Assembly: GCA_028277225.1 (NCBI GenBank)
Contig: JANQHB010000024.1
Coordinates: 22,524 to 86,523 of the forward strand
Direction of reading: 5' to 3'
DNA length: 64,000 nucleotides
DNA from: Chlorobium sp.
Lineage (GTDB): Bacteria; Bacteroidota; Chlorobiia; Chlorobiales; Chlorobiaceae
Below are positions 51,205 to 59,304 of this stretch, one piece after another. The translations under genes were made by a program, and so were the position numbers. Positions within the stretch are counted from its first letter, which is position 1, and the number at the start of each line of letters is the position of its first letter. Under the pieces are notes generated by a model. The model was not told where the DNA came from, searched no databases, and saw only the letters and a list, made by a program, of their open reading frames with translations.

Positions 51205-52191
51205 ATGATATACCAAATGCAGATGCCTGAGAAAATTGAGGTCGATGAAGGAGCGCACAGTGATCGTAACGGGACGTTTATCGCGCAGCCTCTCGAGCGC
51301 GGTTATGGTGTGACCCTTGGGAATGTCATGCGCAGAGTGCTCCTGGCTTCTCTGCCAGGCACGGCGATAACCGGAATTAAAATAGAGAGCGTCTTTCATG
51401 AGTTCTCGGCCATTGACGGTATTCGTGAGGATGTACCCGAGATCATTCTCAACCTCAAAAAGGTCCGTTTCAAATCTTCAAGCAAGAGGAGCTGTAAAAC
51501 AACCGTTTCCATAGAAGGGCCTGCAGACATCACAGCCGGCGATATTGTTGCCCAGGAGGGTGAGTTCGAGGTGCTGAACAAGGACCTGCACATTGCTACG
51601 GTGAATGCTGATGCCAGGCTTGAAATGGATGTCTATATCGGACGGGGCAGAGGATATGTGCCGGCGGAGGAGAACGGCGGAGAAGGGATGCCAATAGGTT
51701 TCATTGCTCTGGATGCGATTTTTACACCGATCAAAAACGTGAAGTTTTCGGTTGAAAATACCAGGGTCGGTCAGCGGACGGACTACGAGAAAATGATCCT
51801 CGATGTTGAAACAGACGGTTCGATCTCGCCTGACGATTCGATCAGTCTTGCGGGCAAGATCATCAACGACCATGTTTCGCTCTTTGCGAATTTCTCGCCG
51901 ACAGAGGAAGAGTTCACCGAGGAAGAATACAAGCAGCAGGATGACGAGTTTGAAACGATGCGCAAGCTTTTGCAGACCAGGATCGAGGACCTTGATCTTT
52001 CGGTTCGTTCTCATAACTGTTTGAGGCTTGCCGAAATTGAAACACTTGGCGACCTGGTGTCACGAAAGGAAGAAGAACTGCTGACCTATAAAAATTTCGG
52101 GAAAAAGTCCCTTACCGAGCTCAAAGAGCAGCTTGATAAATTCGAACTGAAATTTGGTATGGATGTCACCAAGTATCAGATGAACGGATAA
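51205..52191 (+). CDS. rpoA: DNA-directed RNA polymerase subunit alpha
   Basis: A 328-residue subunit that starts RNA polymerase assembly. The N-terminal domain (residues 1-235; SLPGTAITGIKIESVFHEFS) and the C-terminal promoter/activator domain (about 255-320; RIEDLDLSVRSHNCLRLAEIETLGDLV ... KNFGKKSLTELKEQL) are both present. It lies 29 bp after rpsD. Confidence 0.98.
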   Translation: MIYQMQMPEKIEVDEGAHSDRNGTFIAQPLERGYGVTLGNVMRRVLLASLPGTAITGIKIESVFHEFSAIDGIREDVPEIILNLKKVRFKSSSKRSCKTTVSIEGPADITAGDIVAQEGEFEVLNKDLHIATVNADARLEMDVYIGRGRGYVPAEENGGEGMPIGFIALDAIFTPIKNVKFSVENTRVGQRTDYEKMILDVETDGSISPDDSISLAGKIINDHVSLFANFSPTEEEFTEEEYKQQDDEFETMRKLLQTRIEDLDLSVRSHNCLRLAEIETLGDLVSRKEEELLTYKNFGKKSLTELKEQLDKFELKFGMDVTKYQMNG

Positions 52192-52292
52192 GATAAAGAA
52201 GTAAACGATATTTTGAATTCCAGAGGCACCGCTCGAAAAGGCAATTGAATCGCGGAGTACATACGGGGTGCCCTTAAGAGAACCATGCCGTT

Positions 52293-52880
52293 ATGCGTAA
52301 AGTTAAACCAGCAAGAAAATTGGGGAGAACTGCTCCTCATAGAAAAGCAATGCTTGCCAATTTATCGACGCAGTTGCTGCTGCATAAGCGTATTGAGACA
52401 ACAGAAGCAAAGGCGAAAGAGGCAAGGCAGTATGTAGAAAAAATCATCACGAAAGCAAAAGACGGTACGGTTCATGCACAGCGGATCATTTTCCGCAAGA
52501 TTCGTGACAAGGCCGCTGTTCGTGAACTCTTTGAAGATATTGTAGGCAGAGTAGCAGACAGGAACGGCGGGTATACGAGGGTTGTCAAGCTTGCTCCCCG
52601 ATACGGCGATGCGGCCAAGATGGCAGTTCTTGAACTTGTCGATTATACAGAGGCTCCGGTAGATGCCGGCAAGCAGGTAAAGCAGGACCGTTCAAAGCGT
52701 GTTCGCGGTTCCAGGAAAGCTGTCGCAGCGGAGAGCGTTTCAGGTGCTGAGGAGAGTGTGGCGACGGAGGAGAAAGAGGCAGAAGTTACTGAGGAAACTG
52801 CAGCAATGCCATCAGCAGAAACCGGTGAAGCCGAATCTGCTTCTGAAGAAAAAGAGGAAAAGGACGGAGAAAAAGAGTGA
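52293..52880 (+). CDS. rplQ: 50S ribosomal protein L17 with long acidic C-terminal tail
   Basis: A 195-residue L17. The core (residues 1-120; RKLGRTAPHRKAMLANLSTQLLLHKRIETT) is normal, while the last 55 residues are a Glu/Ala-rich tail (EESVATEEKEAEVTEETA and onward) absent from E. coli L17. This tail is common in Chlorobi/Bacteroidetes proteins of this kind; its role is unknown. It is the last gene of the alpha segment and is followed by a terminator. Confidence 0.95.
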   Translation: MRKVKPARKLGRTAPHRKAMLANLSTQLLLHKRIETTEAKAKEARQYVEKIITKAKDGTVHAQRIIFRKIRDKAAVRELFEDIVGRVADRNGGYTRVVKLAPRYGDAAKMAVLELVDYTEAPVDAGKQVKQDRSKRVRGSRKAVAAESVSGAEESVATEEKEAEVTEETAAMPSAETGEAESASEEKEEKDGEKE

Positions 52881-52929
52881 GGCGAAAGCTGCAGGTCTTA
52901 TTCCTGTGACTGCATACGTGCGATTGTGA

Positions 52930-52972
52930 GCCGTGAAAAGCATGTTGTTTTTCACGGCTTCTTTGTTTTTGC
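52930..52972 (+). terminator. Terminator after rplQ
   Basis: A 10-bp perfect stem GCCGTGAAAA (52930-52939) / TTTTCACGGC (52949-52958) and a T-rich tail (CTTTGTTTTTG). It overlaps the stop codon of convergent rsmG. Confidence 0.85.
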
Positions 52973-53644
52973 CTTTTCCTGCCGGACGCGATCGGAAGCA
53001 ATAACAACATACTTGTCAAGAAAGCATTCGTCAAACTCGTCAATAGGGTGGAGTGAGATGTCGGCAGGGAAACCGTTGTTTCCAGCTGCATCGGCAAGAG
53101 CCTTGCTGACCTCCTCGTCAAGGTTTCCTCCCTTAAGACAGACAAGCGTACCTTCGGGGTTCAAAAGCCTGTGCGCATAGCCGCACAGAATCTGCAGTGG
53201 TGCAACCTGGCGGCTTAGTACCGTATCGAAAACAACACCTTTCAGTTCTTCAGCACGTGTTTTGATTGCATGGACATTTTTCAGTCCCAGTGTTTCGATC
53301 ATGCGGCGGCATGCATTGATCTTTTTACCGGTTGCGTCGATAAGCAGAAACTGCGTGTCCGGAAAAGCGATCGAGAGCGGGATGCCGGGTAAGCCGCCGC
53401 CGGTACCGATATCGAGGACTTTTTCTCCTGCAGTGAACGAATGGAAAAAACCGATAAGAAGGGAATGGAATATATGCCGGGTCAGCAAAGGAGCCTGTTC
53501 CCTGCGGCTGACGAGATTTACGGTCCGGTTGGCCGCTTCCAGAAGTGCAGCATACTCATCAATCTGCCGGAGCTGTCTCTTCTCAAGATCGAGCCCCCTG
53601 TCGCTGCAGGCTTGTTGTATTGTTTCTTTAGAGCCTGTTTTCAT
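52952..53644 (-). CDS. rsmG: 16S rRNA (guanine527-N7)-methyltransferase RsmG
   Basis: Methylates G527 in the 530 loop of 16S rRNA with SAM. The 230-residue protein shows the SAM motif LDIGTGGGLPGIPLSIAFP and the motif NLVSRREQAPLLTRHIFHSLL typical of GidB/RsmG. It converges on rplQ, overlapping its terminator. Confidence 0.96.
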   Translation of the reverse strand: MKTGSKETIQQACSDRGLDLEKRQLRQIDEYAALLEAANRTVNLVSRREQAPLLTRHIFHSLLIGFFHSFTAGEKVLDIGTGGGLPGIPLSIAFPDTQFLLIDATGKKINACRRMIETLGLKNVHAIKTRAEELKGVVFDTVLSRQVAPLQILCGYAHRLLNPEGTLVCLKGGNLDEEVSKALADAAGNNGFPADISLHPIDEFDECFLDKYVVIASDRVRQEKAKTKKP

Positions 53645-53715
53645 GGCATCGTGCTTTGAACAGGACCGGGTATGGTATTCATGATGTTGTCCGTTAAATT
53701 ATGTATACCTGAACA

Positions 53716-53816
53716 GAGCGTCCCGACTTGTCGGGATGCAAGTTCCCTGTTCCTTGCATCTCCGGCCCCGTGAAATCAGGCCGAGTATTTCACAGGGCTC
53801 GACAATCGCTCAATTT
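53716..53816. repeat. Dispersed palindromic repeat (TCCCGAC-NN-GTCGGGA family), roughly 100 bp
   Basis: Starts with TCCCGAC-TT-GTCGGGA (53721-53736), then TGCAAGTTCCCTG, a stem CCCGTGAAAT/ATTTCACAGGG, and ends with GCTCGACAATCGCTCAATT. The same pieces form the block at 25432-25570. It is the clearest, most compact copy in the window and lies between the divergent rsmG and ManC-like genes. Confidence 0.75.
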
Positions 53817-53884
53817 ATGGTATAATGTATACATTGTTTTACTGAAGACCGTTTCAGTCCGGTCTGCTTTTTTGCGGTAACCTC

Positions 53885-55027
53885 TTGACAAGCGTAACGA
53901 AGTTTCACTCTATGGGAGTTCCACGTGAACATCTTTTTGCCATCATCATGGCCGGGGGAACCGGCGGTTTGATGTTATGGCCGTCATCAAGAAAAAAAGC
54001 ACCCAAAGAGTTTATCGACGTTTTCGACGGCGGAACGATGATCGAGGCTGCGGTTGCCCGGATGAAGGAATCGGTGCCTGCGGAAAATATATTCGTTGTG
54101 ACCAATACAGAGGGAGCATCGTTGATGCCGAAGCTGTTGCCGGAATTTCCTTCGGAAAATATCCTTGTTGAACCTGTTGCCAGAAATACTGCGCCAACGA
54201 TTGCCCTGGCAACCGCCTATATAGGTAAAAAAGATCGGGATGCCCTGATCATCGTCGTTCCGGCAGATCTTCTGGTTCTTGACAGAAAAAGGTTCGGTGA
54301 ACTGCTCTCTGCAGGCCTCACTGTTGGCAGTGACGCAAAAACCATGGTGACTATCGGTATCACACCGGATCGGCCGGAGACAGAATACGGTTATATCCAG
54401 GTTGATAAACTCCATCCGGCAAAGGACTGTCTGCCGGAAAGTGGAATTCCGATGTTTACCGTCAAGGCTTTTGCGGAAAAACCGGACAGCACTACAGCTC
54501 AGGAGTTTCTTGACAGCGGCGACTTCTACTGGAACAGCGGTATTCTGATCTGGCATATCGATGTTGCACACCGGGAATTCGAACGTTCCATGCCTGATCT
54601 CTACAAGGATCTCCTGAGCATTTACGATGCAATCGGCAGTGAGAAGGAGCGGGAGATCATCGAAGATGTCTATAGCTGGATTCATCCGGTTTCGATTACC
54701 TACGGTATCATGGAAAAAGCTGAGAACATCTGTATGCTTGCCGGTGATTTCGGCTGGACCGACCTGGGCAGCTGGGCGGAAGTGTTGAAAGTCGACAGGA
54801 AAGAGGTCGATACCTCCGAGAGCAATGACCCAAGGCTCGTTCAGATTGATTCGGCAAATAATTTTGTGATAAAGGATGGAAAGAAAGCCGTGGCGATCGT
54901 CGGTGTCGATGATATCATCGTTATCGACACAAGTGACGCGCTTCTGATCTGCCGCAGGGATAATTCCCAGGATGTCCGAAAAGTGGTTGAACTGCTTCGG
55001 CGTGAAGGTCTGGAGGAGTATCTCTAG
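53885..55027 (+). CDS. Mannose-1-phosphate guanylyltransferase-like nucleotidyltransferase
   Basis: A 371-380-residue nucleotidyltransferase resembling short-type ManC (GDP-mannose synthesis from mannose-1-P and GTP). The family core is clear: LFAIIMAGGTGG, PKEF, VEPVARNTAPTIALAT, TEYGYIQ, FAEKPD, WNSGILIW and GWTDLGSW. Notably, the glycine loop reads GGTGGLMLWPSSR rather than GGxGTRLWPxSR: the Arg is missing and one residue is inserted. ATG 53912 is the likely start (TTG 53885 opens the frame). GDP-sugars would supply surface glycans, in line with the polysaccharide genes at 23451-30883. Confidence 0.82.
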   Translation: MTSVTKFHSMGVPREHLFAIIMAGGTGGLMLWPSSRKKAPKEFIDVFDGGTMIEAAVARMKESVPAENIFVVTNTEGASLMPKLLPEFPSENILVEPVARNTAPTIALATAYIGKKDRDALIIVVPADLLVLDRKRFGELLSAGLTVGSDAKTMVTIGITPDRPETEYGYIQVDKLHPAKDCLPESGIPMFTVKAFAEKPDSTTAQEFLDSGDFYWNSGILIWHIDVAHREFERSMPDLYKDLLSIYDAIGSEKEREIIEDVYSWIHPVSITYGIMEKAENICMLAGDFGWTDLGSWAEVLKVDRKEVDTSESNDPRLVQIDSANNFVIKDGKKAVAIVGVDDIIVIDTSDALLICRRDNSQDVRKVVELLRREGLEEYL

Positions 55028-56503
55028 TTATCCGTCCTTTTCTTCTGACAGGCTCCATTCCGTTCCCTCCTTTGTATCCTTCAGTGTAATACCCGATTCA
55101 GCAAGTCGGTTTCTTATGAGGTCGCTGAGCGCAAAATTTCTTTCTTCCCTGGCGTTTTTTCTCAGGTCAAGAAGGATTGAGACAACTCCCTGAAGTGCCT
55201 CTTGCTTTGCTTGTTGTTCAGCGGGAGCGACTTTTTTGTCAGGAGAAAGAATGCCGAGGACGTTCTGACCGTAATCCGAGAAAAGTTTATCGCATGCTCT
55301 GCGTGAAGCGGGGGTAAGTCCATCGGTGTTGCGTGCTGTGTTGATCGCTCTGGCAAGATCAAACAGCACCGAGATTGCGACGGGTGTATTGAAGTCATCA
55401 TTCATGGCATCGCAGAAGCGTTTTTCATAAGCTCCCGTATCGATCGTTCCATTTCCCGGTTCGGCAGTTGAAAGTGCATGCCATGTTTCCTGCAGCTTTT
55501 CAAGGCCTGCCCTGGAGGCATTGATTGCTGCATCGGAATAATCGAGCGGTGACCGGTAGTGTGACTGAAGAATGAAAAACCTGATGACCGGGGGCGGAAC
55601 GGTTTTGAAAAGATCGTTGAGGTTCACCGAGTTTTTAAGCGATTTCCCCATTTTGGTTCCGTTGACCGTGACCATGTTGTTGTGCATCCAGTATCGGACG
55701 TAGGGTTTGCCGGTCGAGGCTTCGGACTGGGCTATTTCGCATTCGTGGTGCGGAAACTTGTTTTCCATACCGCCGCCATGAATATCGATCGTTTCTCCAA
55801 GGTATTTCATCGCCATTGCAGAACATTCCGCATGCCATCCCGGATAACCGGTGCTCCATGGTGATTCCCATTTCATGATGTGGCCGGGTTCGGCCTTTTT
55901 CCAGAGAGCGAAATCCGAAGCGTGCTGTTTTTCGCTGCGCGATTCGATCCTGCTGCCTGACTGTAGTGCTTCCTGGTCGGTTCTGCCTGAGAGTCTTCCG
56001 TACCCAGGGTAAGAGGCGACTGAAAAATAGACATTGCCGTTTACCTCGTAAGCATGGCCTTTTTCTATGAGTCTCTTTATGAGCGCGATCTGTTCGGGTA
56101 TATGGCCTGTTGCTGTAGGCGCTATATTGGGACGCTGGACACCGAGCCTGTCCATGTCGTCATAGTAGCTCCTGGTGTAATACTGGGCGATCTCCATCGG
56201 ATCGGTTTTTTCGAGACGCGCCTGTTTCGCGATTTTGTCCTCACCTTCGTCAGCGTTGTCGGTCAGGTGCCCTACATCGGTGATGTTCTGGATATATTTC
56301 GTCGTATAGCCAAGATGACGGAGCCATTTGACGACAACATCGAAAGAGACATAACTTTTGGCGTGGCCAAGATGGGCGTGTCCGTAGACCGTCGGTCCAC
56401 AGACATAGATGGTCACAGTTCCCGGATGCAGCGGTTCGAAAACTTCTTTCTTTCGGGTGAGCGAATTGTAGATATGAAGAGGCATTGTCTGAACCTGTGT
56501 CAT
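55028..56503 (-). CDS. cysS: Cysteinyl-tRNA synthetase
   Basis: Class I synthetase, 491 residues from ATG 56503 (MTQVQTMPLHIYNSLTRKKEVF). The HIGH-like GHAHLGHAK, the zinc Cys in VCGPTVYG, KMGKSLKNSV (KMSKS) and the His-rich zinc site (HGGGMENKFPHHECEIAQSEA) are intact. The frame is open to 56560, but that stretch overlaps a dispersed repeat, so the shorter start is preferred. It lies convergent with, and immediately next to, the ManC-like gene. Confidence 0.97.
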   Translation of the reverse strand: MTQVQTMPLHIYNSLTRKKEVFEPLHPGTVTIYVCGPTVYGHAHLGHAKSYVSFDVVVKWLRHLGYTTKYIQNITDVGHLTDNADEGEDKIAKQARLEKTDPMEIAQYYTRSYYDDMDRLGVQRPNIAPTATGHIPEQIALIKRLIEKGHAYEVNGNVYFSVASYPGYGRLSGRTDQEALQSGSRIESRSEKQHASDFALWKKAEPGHIMKWESPWSTGYPGWHAECSAMAMKYLGETIDIHGGGMENKFPHHECEIAQSEASTGKPYVRYWMHNNMVTVNGTKMGKSLKNSVNLNDLFKTVPPPVIRFFILQSHYRSPLDYSDAAINASRAGLEKLQETWHALSTAEPGNGTIDTGAYEKRFCDAMNDDFNTPVAISVLFDLARAINTARNTDGLTPASRRACDKLFSDYGQNVLGILSPDKKVAPAEQQAKQEALQGVVSILLDLRKNAREERNFALSDLIRNRLAESGITLKDTKEGTEWSLSEEKDG

Positions 56504-56526
56504 TGCGTATGAACCTGGAAGGAACC

Positions 56527-56553
56527 TAAATTGAGCGTCCCGACTTGTCGGGA
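56527..56553. repeat. Partial copy of the palindromic repeat upstream of cysS
   Basis: CTAAATTGAGCG followed by TCCCGAC-TT-GTCGGGA (56538-56553). Its reverse complement, with one spacer change, is at 25703-25730 just upstream of the flippase gene. It lies in the cysS 5' region. Confidence 0.7.
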
Positions 56554-56744
56554 TGTTCAATTATAGTAAGTTTATCAAAGTCAATGTGATATACTATCGT
56601 TCTATAGAGATTAACCATGATCAGCAGGGTGAACGTGAAAACAGATAAAAAACCGCATTTGTTGAAGTGCTCAATTTAGTAGGAAGTTAAGGATTTGGGT
56701 TTTTCGGACAAGGTGTTTAGCTTTTCCCTAGCGTTTTTTTCGGT
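56554..56744. other. Gene-free stretch between cysS and engB
   Basis: AT-rich, non-coding; a GCTCAATTTAG fragment at 56672-56682 resembles the end of the dispersed repeat. It should hold promoters for the divergent cysS and engB genes, but no motif was certain. Confidence 0.4.
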
Positions 56745-56785
56745 ATCCTGAAACCGGGTGTTTCAAACAACACCCGATTCAGGAT
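56745..56785 (+). promoter_or_regulatory. Long stem-loop in the engB leader
   Basis: ATCCTGAA-AC-CGGGTGTT (56745-56762) pairs with AACACCCG-AT-TCAGGAT (56769-56785) through a six-base loop: about 16 pairs with one small bulge. There is no T run right after it, so it is not an ordinary terminator; it could be a structured leader element. Confidence 0.5.
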
Positions 56786-56816
56786 GCCGTCAGTTGCCAG
56801 ATCCCTTTGCATCCGG

Positions 56817-56847
56817 AACCGGATCACTTTCCGGTTTTTTATTTTTG
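56817..56847 (+). terminator. Terminator-like hairpin immediately before engB
   Basis: Stem AACCGGA (56817-56823) / TCCGGTT (56830-56836), six-base loop, then TTTTATTTTT. It ends three bases before the engB ATG (56850), on the same strand, and may act as an attenuator or as the end of a short leader transcript. Confidence 0.55.
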
Positions 56848-56849
56848 AG

Positions 56850-57428
56850 ATGAAAATAAGAAACGCAAGATTTTATAAAAGTGTTTCCGCCCTCGATCAA
56901 CTGCCTGAAGAGCCGTTACCGGAAATTGTCTTTGTCGGGCGCTCCAATGTCGGCAAGTCAACGCTGCTTAACACACTGACAGGGAGAAAGGGGCTGGCGA
57001 AAACAAGTACGACTCCCGGTAAAACCCAGCTCATTAACTATTTTGTCATCAACGATGCCTGCTATTTCGTCGACCTTCCCGGCTACGGGTATGCCAGGGT
57101 AGGCAAGGCAAAACGGTTCGAGTGGGGAAAACTGCTCGGTGACTATGTCCGTACCGGAGAACGTATCGTTCTTGTTATTCTTCTGATCGATTCGCGGCAC
57201 CCGGATATGGAGTCCGACAAAGAGATGGCGGAGTTTCTCGACTATTGCGGACGTGAGTACGGTATTGTGCTGACAAAGTATGACAAGCTGAAACAGAAGG
57301 AGAAGGCCCGTGTACGGCTCACCATGAAAAATCACTCGTTCAATTCCAAATTTATAGTAAATTACTCGGCTCTTTCCGGACAGGGGAAAGAGGAGCTTCT
57401 TGAACAACTGGCGGCCTATACAGGCTGA
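56850..57428 (+). CDS. engB: Ribosome biogenesis GTP-binding protein EngB (YsxC/YihA)
   Basis: A 192-residue GTPase needed for 50S assembly. G1 GRSNVGKST, the switch segment TPGKTQLINYF, G3 DLPGYGYA and G4 TKYDK are present. ATG 56850 matches the family start; the in-frame upstream ATG 56784 would translate through the leader hairpins and is unlikely. It lies 14 bp before purA. Confidence 0.95.
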   Translation: MKIRNARFYKSVSALDQLPEEPLPEIVFVGRSNVGKSTLLNTLTGRKGLAKTSTTPGKTQLINYFVINDACYFVDLPGYGYARVGKAKRFEWGKLLGDYVRTGERIVLVILLIDSRHPDMESDKEMAEFLDYCGREYGIVLTKYDKLKQKEKARVRLTMKNHSFNSKFIVNYSALSGQGKEELLEQLAAYTG

Positions 57429-57442
57429 AAAAGAACATTTAC

Positions 57443-58750
57443 GTGAAAGAACACAACAGAAGAGAGCAGTCAGCAGCATCGGCAACGGTTATTGTCGGAA
57501 CGCAGTTCGGCGACGAGGGAAAGGGAAAGCTTGTCGATTTTCTATCGTCGAAATTCGACGTGGTAGCCCGTTACCAGGGCGGTGCCAATGCGGGACACAC
57601 GATCTGTTTCGATAACAAGACGGTTATTCTGCATCTCATTCCTTCAGGGATTTTTCATGATGGCTGCACCTGTATTATCGGTAACGGGGTTGTCATCGAT
57701 CCCAATGCACTTCTCGAGGAAATCCAAAAAGTCGAAGAGCTTGGCTACGATGTCAAAGGGCGGCTGTTTATCAGTCATAACGCCCATCTTATCATGCCGT
57801 ATCACAAGCTTCTCGATTCCCTGCATGAAAGCGCCCAGGACAAGAAAAAAATCGGTACGACCGGCAGGGGCATCGGACCCAGCTATGAAGACAAGTTCGC
57901 CAGGAAAGGGATTCGTGTTGTCGATCTGCTTCATCCGGAGGTTCTTGAAGAGAAGCTGCGCTCCAACCTCGAGGCAAAAAACAGGCTGCTTACCAATATC
58001 TACGGATCTGAAGAAATCGATATCGATGCAATGGTCCGCGAATATTCGGAATTTGACAAGACAATCGATCCCTACGTGACCAATACCCAGCTGTTTCTCA
58101 ACCGGGCGCTCCGTGAAGGCAAGACCGTCCTGCTCGAAGGCGCCCAGGGCTGTCTGCTCGATGTCGATCACGGGACCTATCCCTACGTGACATCATCCAA
58201 CCCGACGGCCGGAGGAGCGTCGACAGGATCGGGTATCGCTCCTAACTACATCGGCAATGTGATCGGTGTTGTCAAGGCTTATATGACAAGGGTCGGTAAC
58301 GGTGCGTTTCCAACTGAACTTCACGATGAAACCGGTGACAAGCTTGGAAAGATTGGCAACGAGTTCGGCGCGACCACCGGCAGGAAACGTCGCTGCGGCT
58401 GGCTTGACCTTGTGGCGCTCCGCTACTCGCTTACCGTGAACGGTGTAACCGAGATCGCGCTCACCAAGCTGGATGTTCTCGACTCTTTCAGTGAGATCAA
58501 TGTTTGTATGTCCTACACGCATGGCGACAGGACGATTACTGATTTTCCTACAGACGACCAGACTCTGAGTCAGGTGAAGCCCGTCTACAAGACATTGAAA
58601 GGATGGAATGCTTCAAATGCATCGGCACGCAGCTATGAAGACCTGCATACGGAGACAAAGGCATTTATCGGATTTCTCGAAGACGAACTCGGTGTGCCGG
58701 TAACCTTCATATCCGTCGGACCGGGAAGGGAAGAGACTGTTTTCCGTTAA
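57443..58750 (+). CDS. purA: Adenylosuccinate synthetase
   Basis: Converts IMP, aspartate and GTP to adenylosuccinate in AMP synthesis. The 435-residue protein has the loop GTQFGDEGKGK, catalytic GGANAGHT (His), the GTTGRGIGPSYEDK IMP loop and the VALRYSLTVNGVTEIALTKLDVLD region. The start is GTG 57443; the family core begins around residue 15. Confidence 0.97.
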   Translation: MKEHNRREQSAASATVIVGTQFGDEGKGKLVDFLSSKFDVVARYQGGANAGHTICFDNKTVILHLIPSGIFHDGCTCIIGNGVVIDPNALLEEIQKVEELGYDVKGRLFISHNAHLIMPYHKLLDSLHESAQDKKKIGTTGRGIGPSYEDKFARKGIRVVDLLHPEVLEEKLRSNLEAKNRLLTNIYGSEEIDIDAMVREYSEFDKTIDPYVTNTQLFLNRALREGKTVLLEGAQGCLLDVDHGTYPYVTSSNPTAGGASTGSGIAPNYIGNVIGVVKAYMTRVGNGAFPTELHDETGDKLGKIGNEFGATTGRKRRCGWLDLVALRYSLTVNGVTEIALTKLDVLDSFSEINVCMSYTHGDRTITDFPTDDQTLSQVKPVYKTLKGWNASNASARSYEDLHTETKAFIGFLEDELGVPVTFISVGPGREETVFR

Positions 58751-58772
58751 CGACAGAGAAGGGGGGGCGAAC

Positions 58773-59072
58773 ATGGCTCTGATGGATATTTCTGTGATAC
58801 CGCTCGATGGCGGCTCAGGCAGTCTCAGCGCAAAGGTTGCCGGGCTTCAAAGGCTTCTCGAACAAAGCGGCCTCGACTATAAACTCAACGACATGGGCAC
58901 CACCGTTTCCGGAACGGCAGAAGAACTCTTCGCCGTTGCCGAAAAGCTTCATGGCCATCTTTTTACGACCGGCTCAGAGCGCGTCTATACGGTTCTGAAG
59001 ATCGACGACCGGAGGGACAAGGATGTTGGCATTGGCGGCAAAATTGCTTCGGTTGAGCGGAAGATGAGGTAG
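58773..59072 (+). CDS. MTH1187/YkoF-type thiamine-binding domain protein
   Basis: A 99-residue protein of the DUF77/MTH1187 family (MDISVIPLDGG-, YKLNDMGTTVSGTAEELFAVAEKLH, IDDRRDK). Related proteins form alpha/beta dimers, and some members bind thiamine; the physiological role is unclear. It begins 22 bp after purA, so it may be co-transcribed. Confidence 0.85.
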   Translation: MALMDISVIPLDGGSGSLSAKVAGLQRLLEQSGLDYKLNDMGTTVSGTAEELFAVAEKLHGHLFTTGSERVYTVLKIDDRRDKDVGIGGKIASVERKMR

Positions 59073-59304
59073 TGTGATGAATTAATGCGGCAATTTGCTT
59101 CGTGTGCATTATAACCGGGTTCCCGGCTGGCAGCCATAGCATTGTAGTTTCAGGCTGACAGGGCTTTTCAGAGGTTTTCATTTCTGCCTATTATTCGTAT
59201 CTTCACTTCTTGATATTTAAGCTCGACGGTTCAGAATCTGAAGCTGTATTCGTGGTTTTTCCGAGGGGATGCGGCGGCAGGCAATATTCAGGAGGAAGGA
59301 GTTC

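Noticed and set aside
56784..56849. 22-residue N-terminal extension of EngB
   Set aside because: It would be encoded by the leader hairpins and is not part of the EngB family start.
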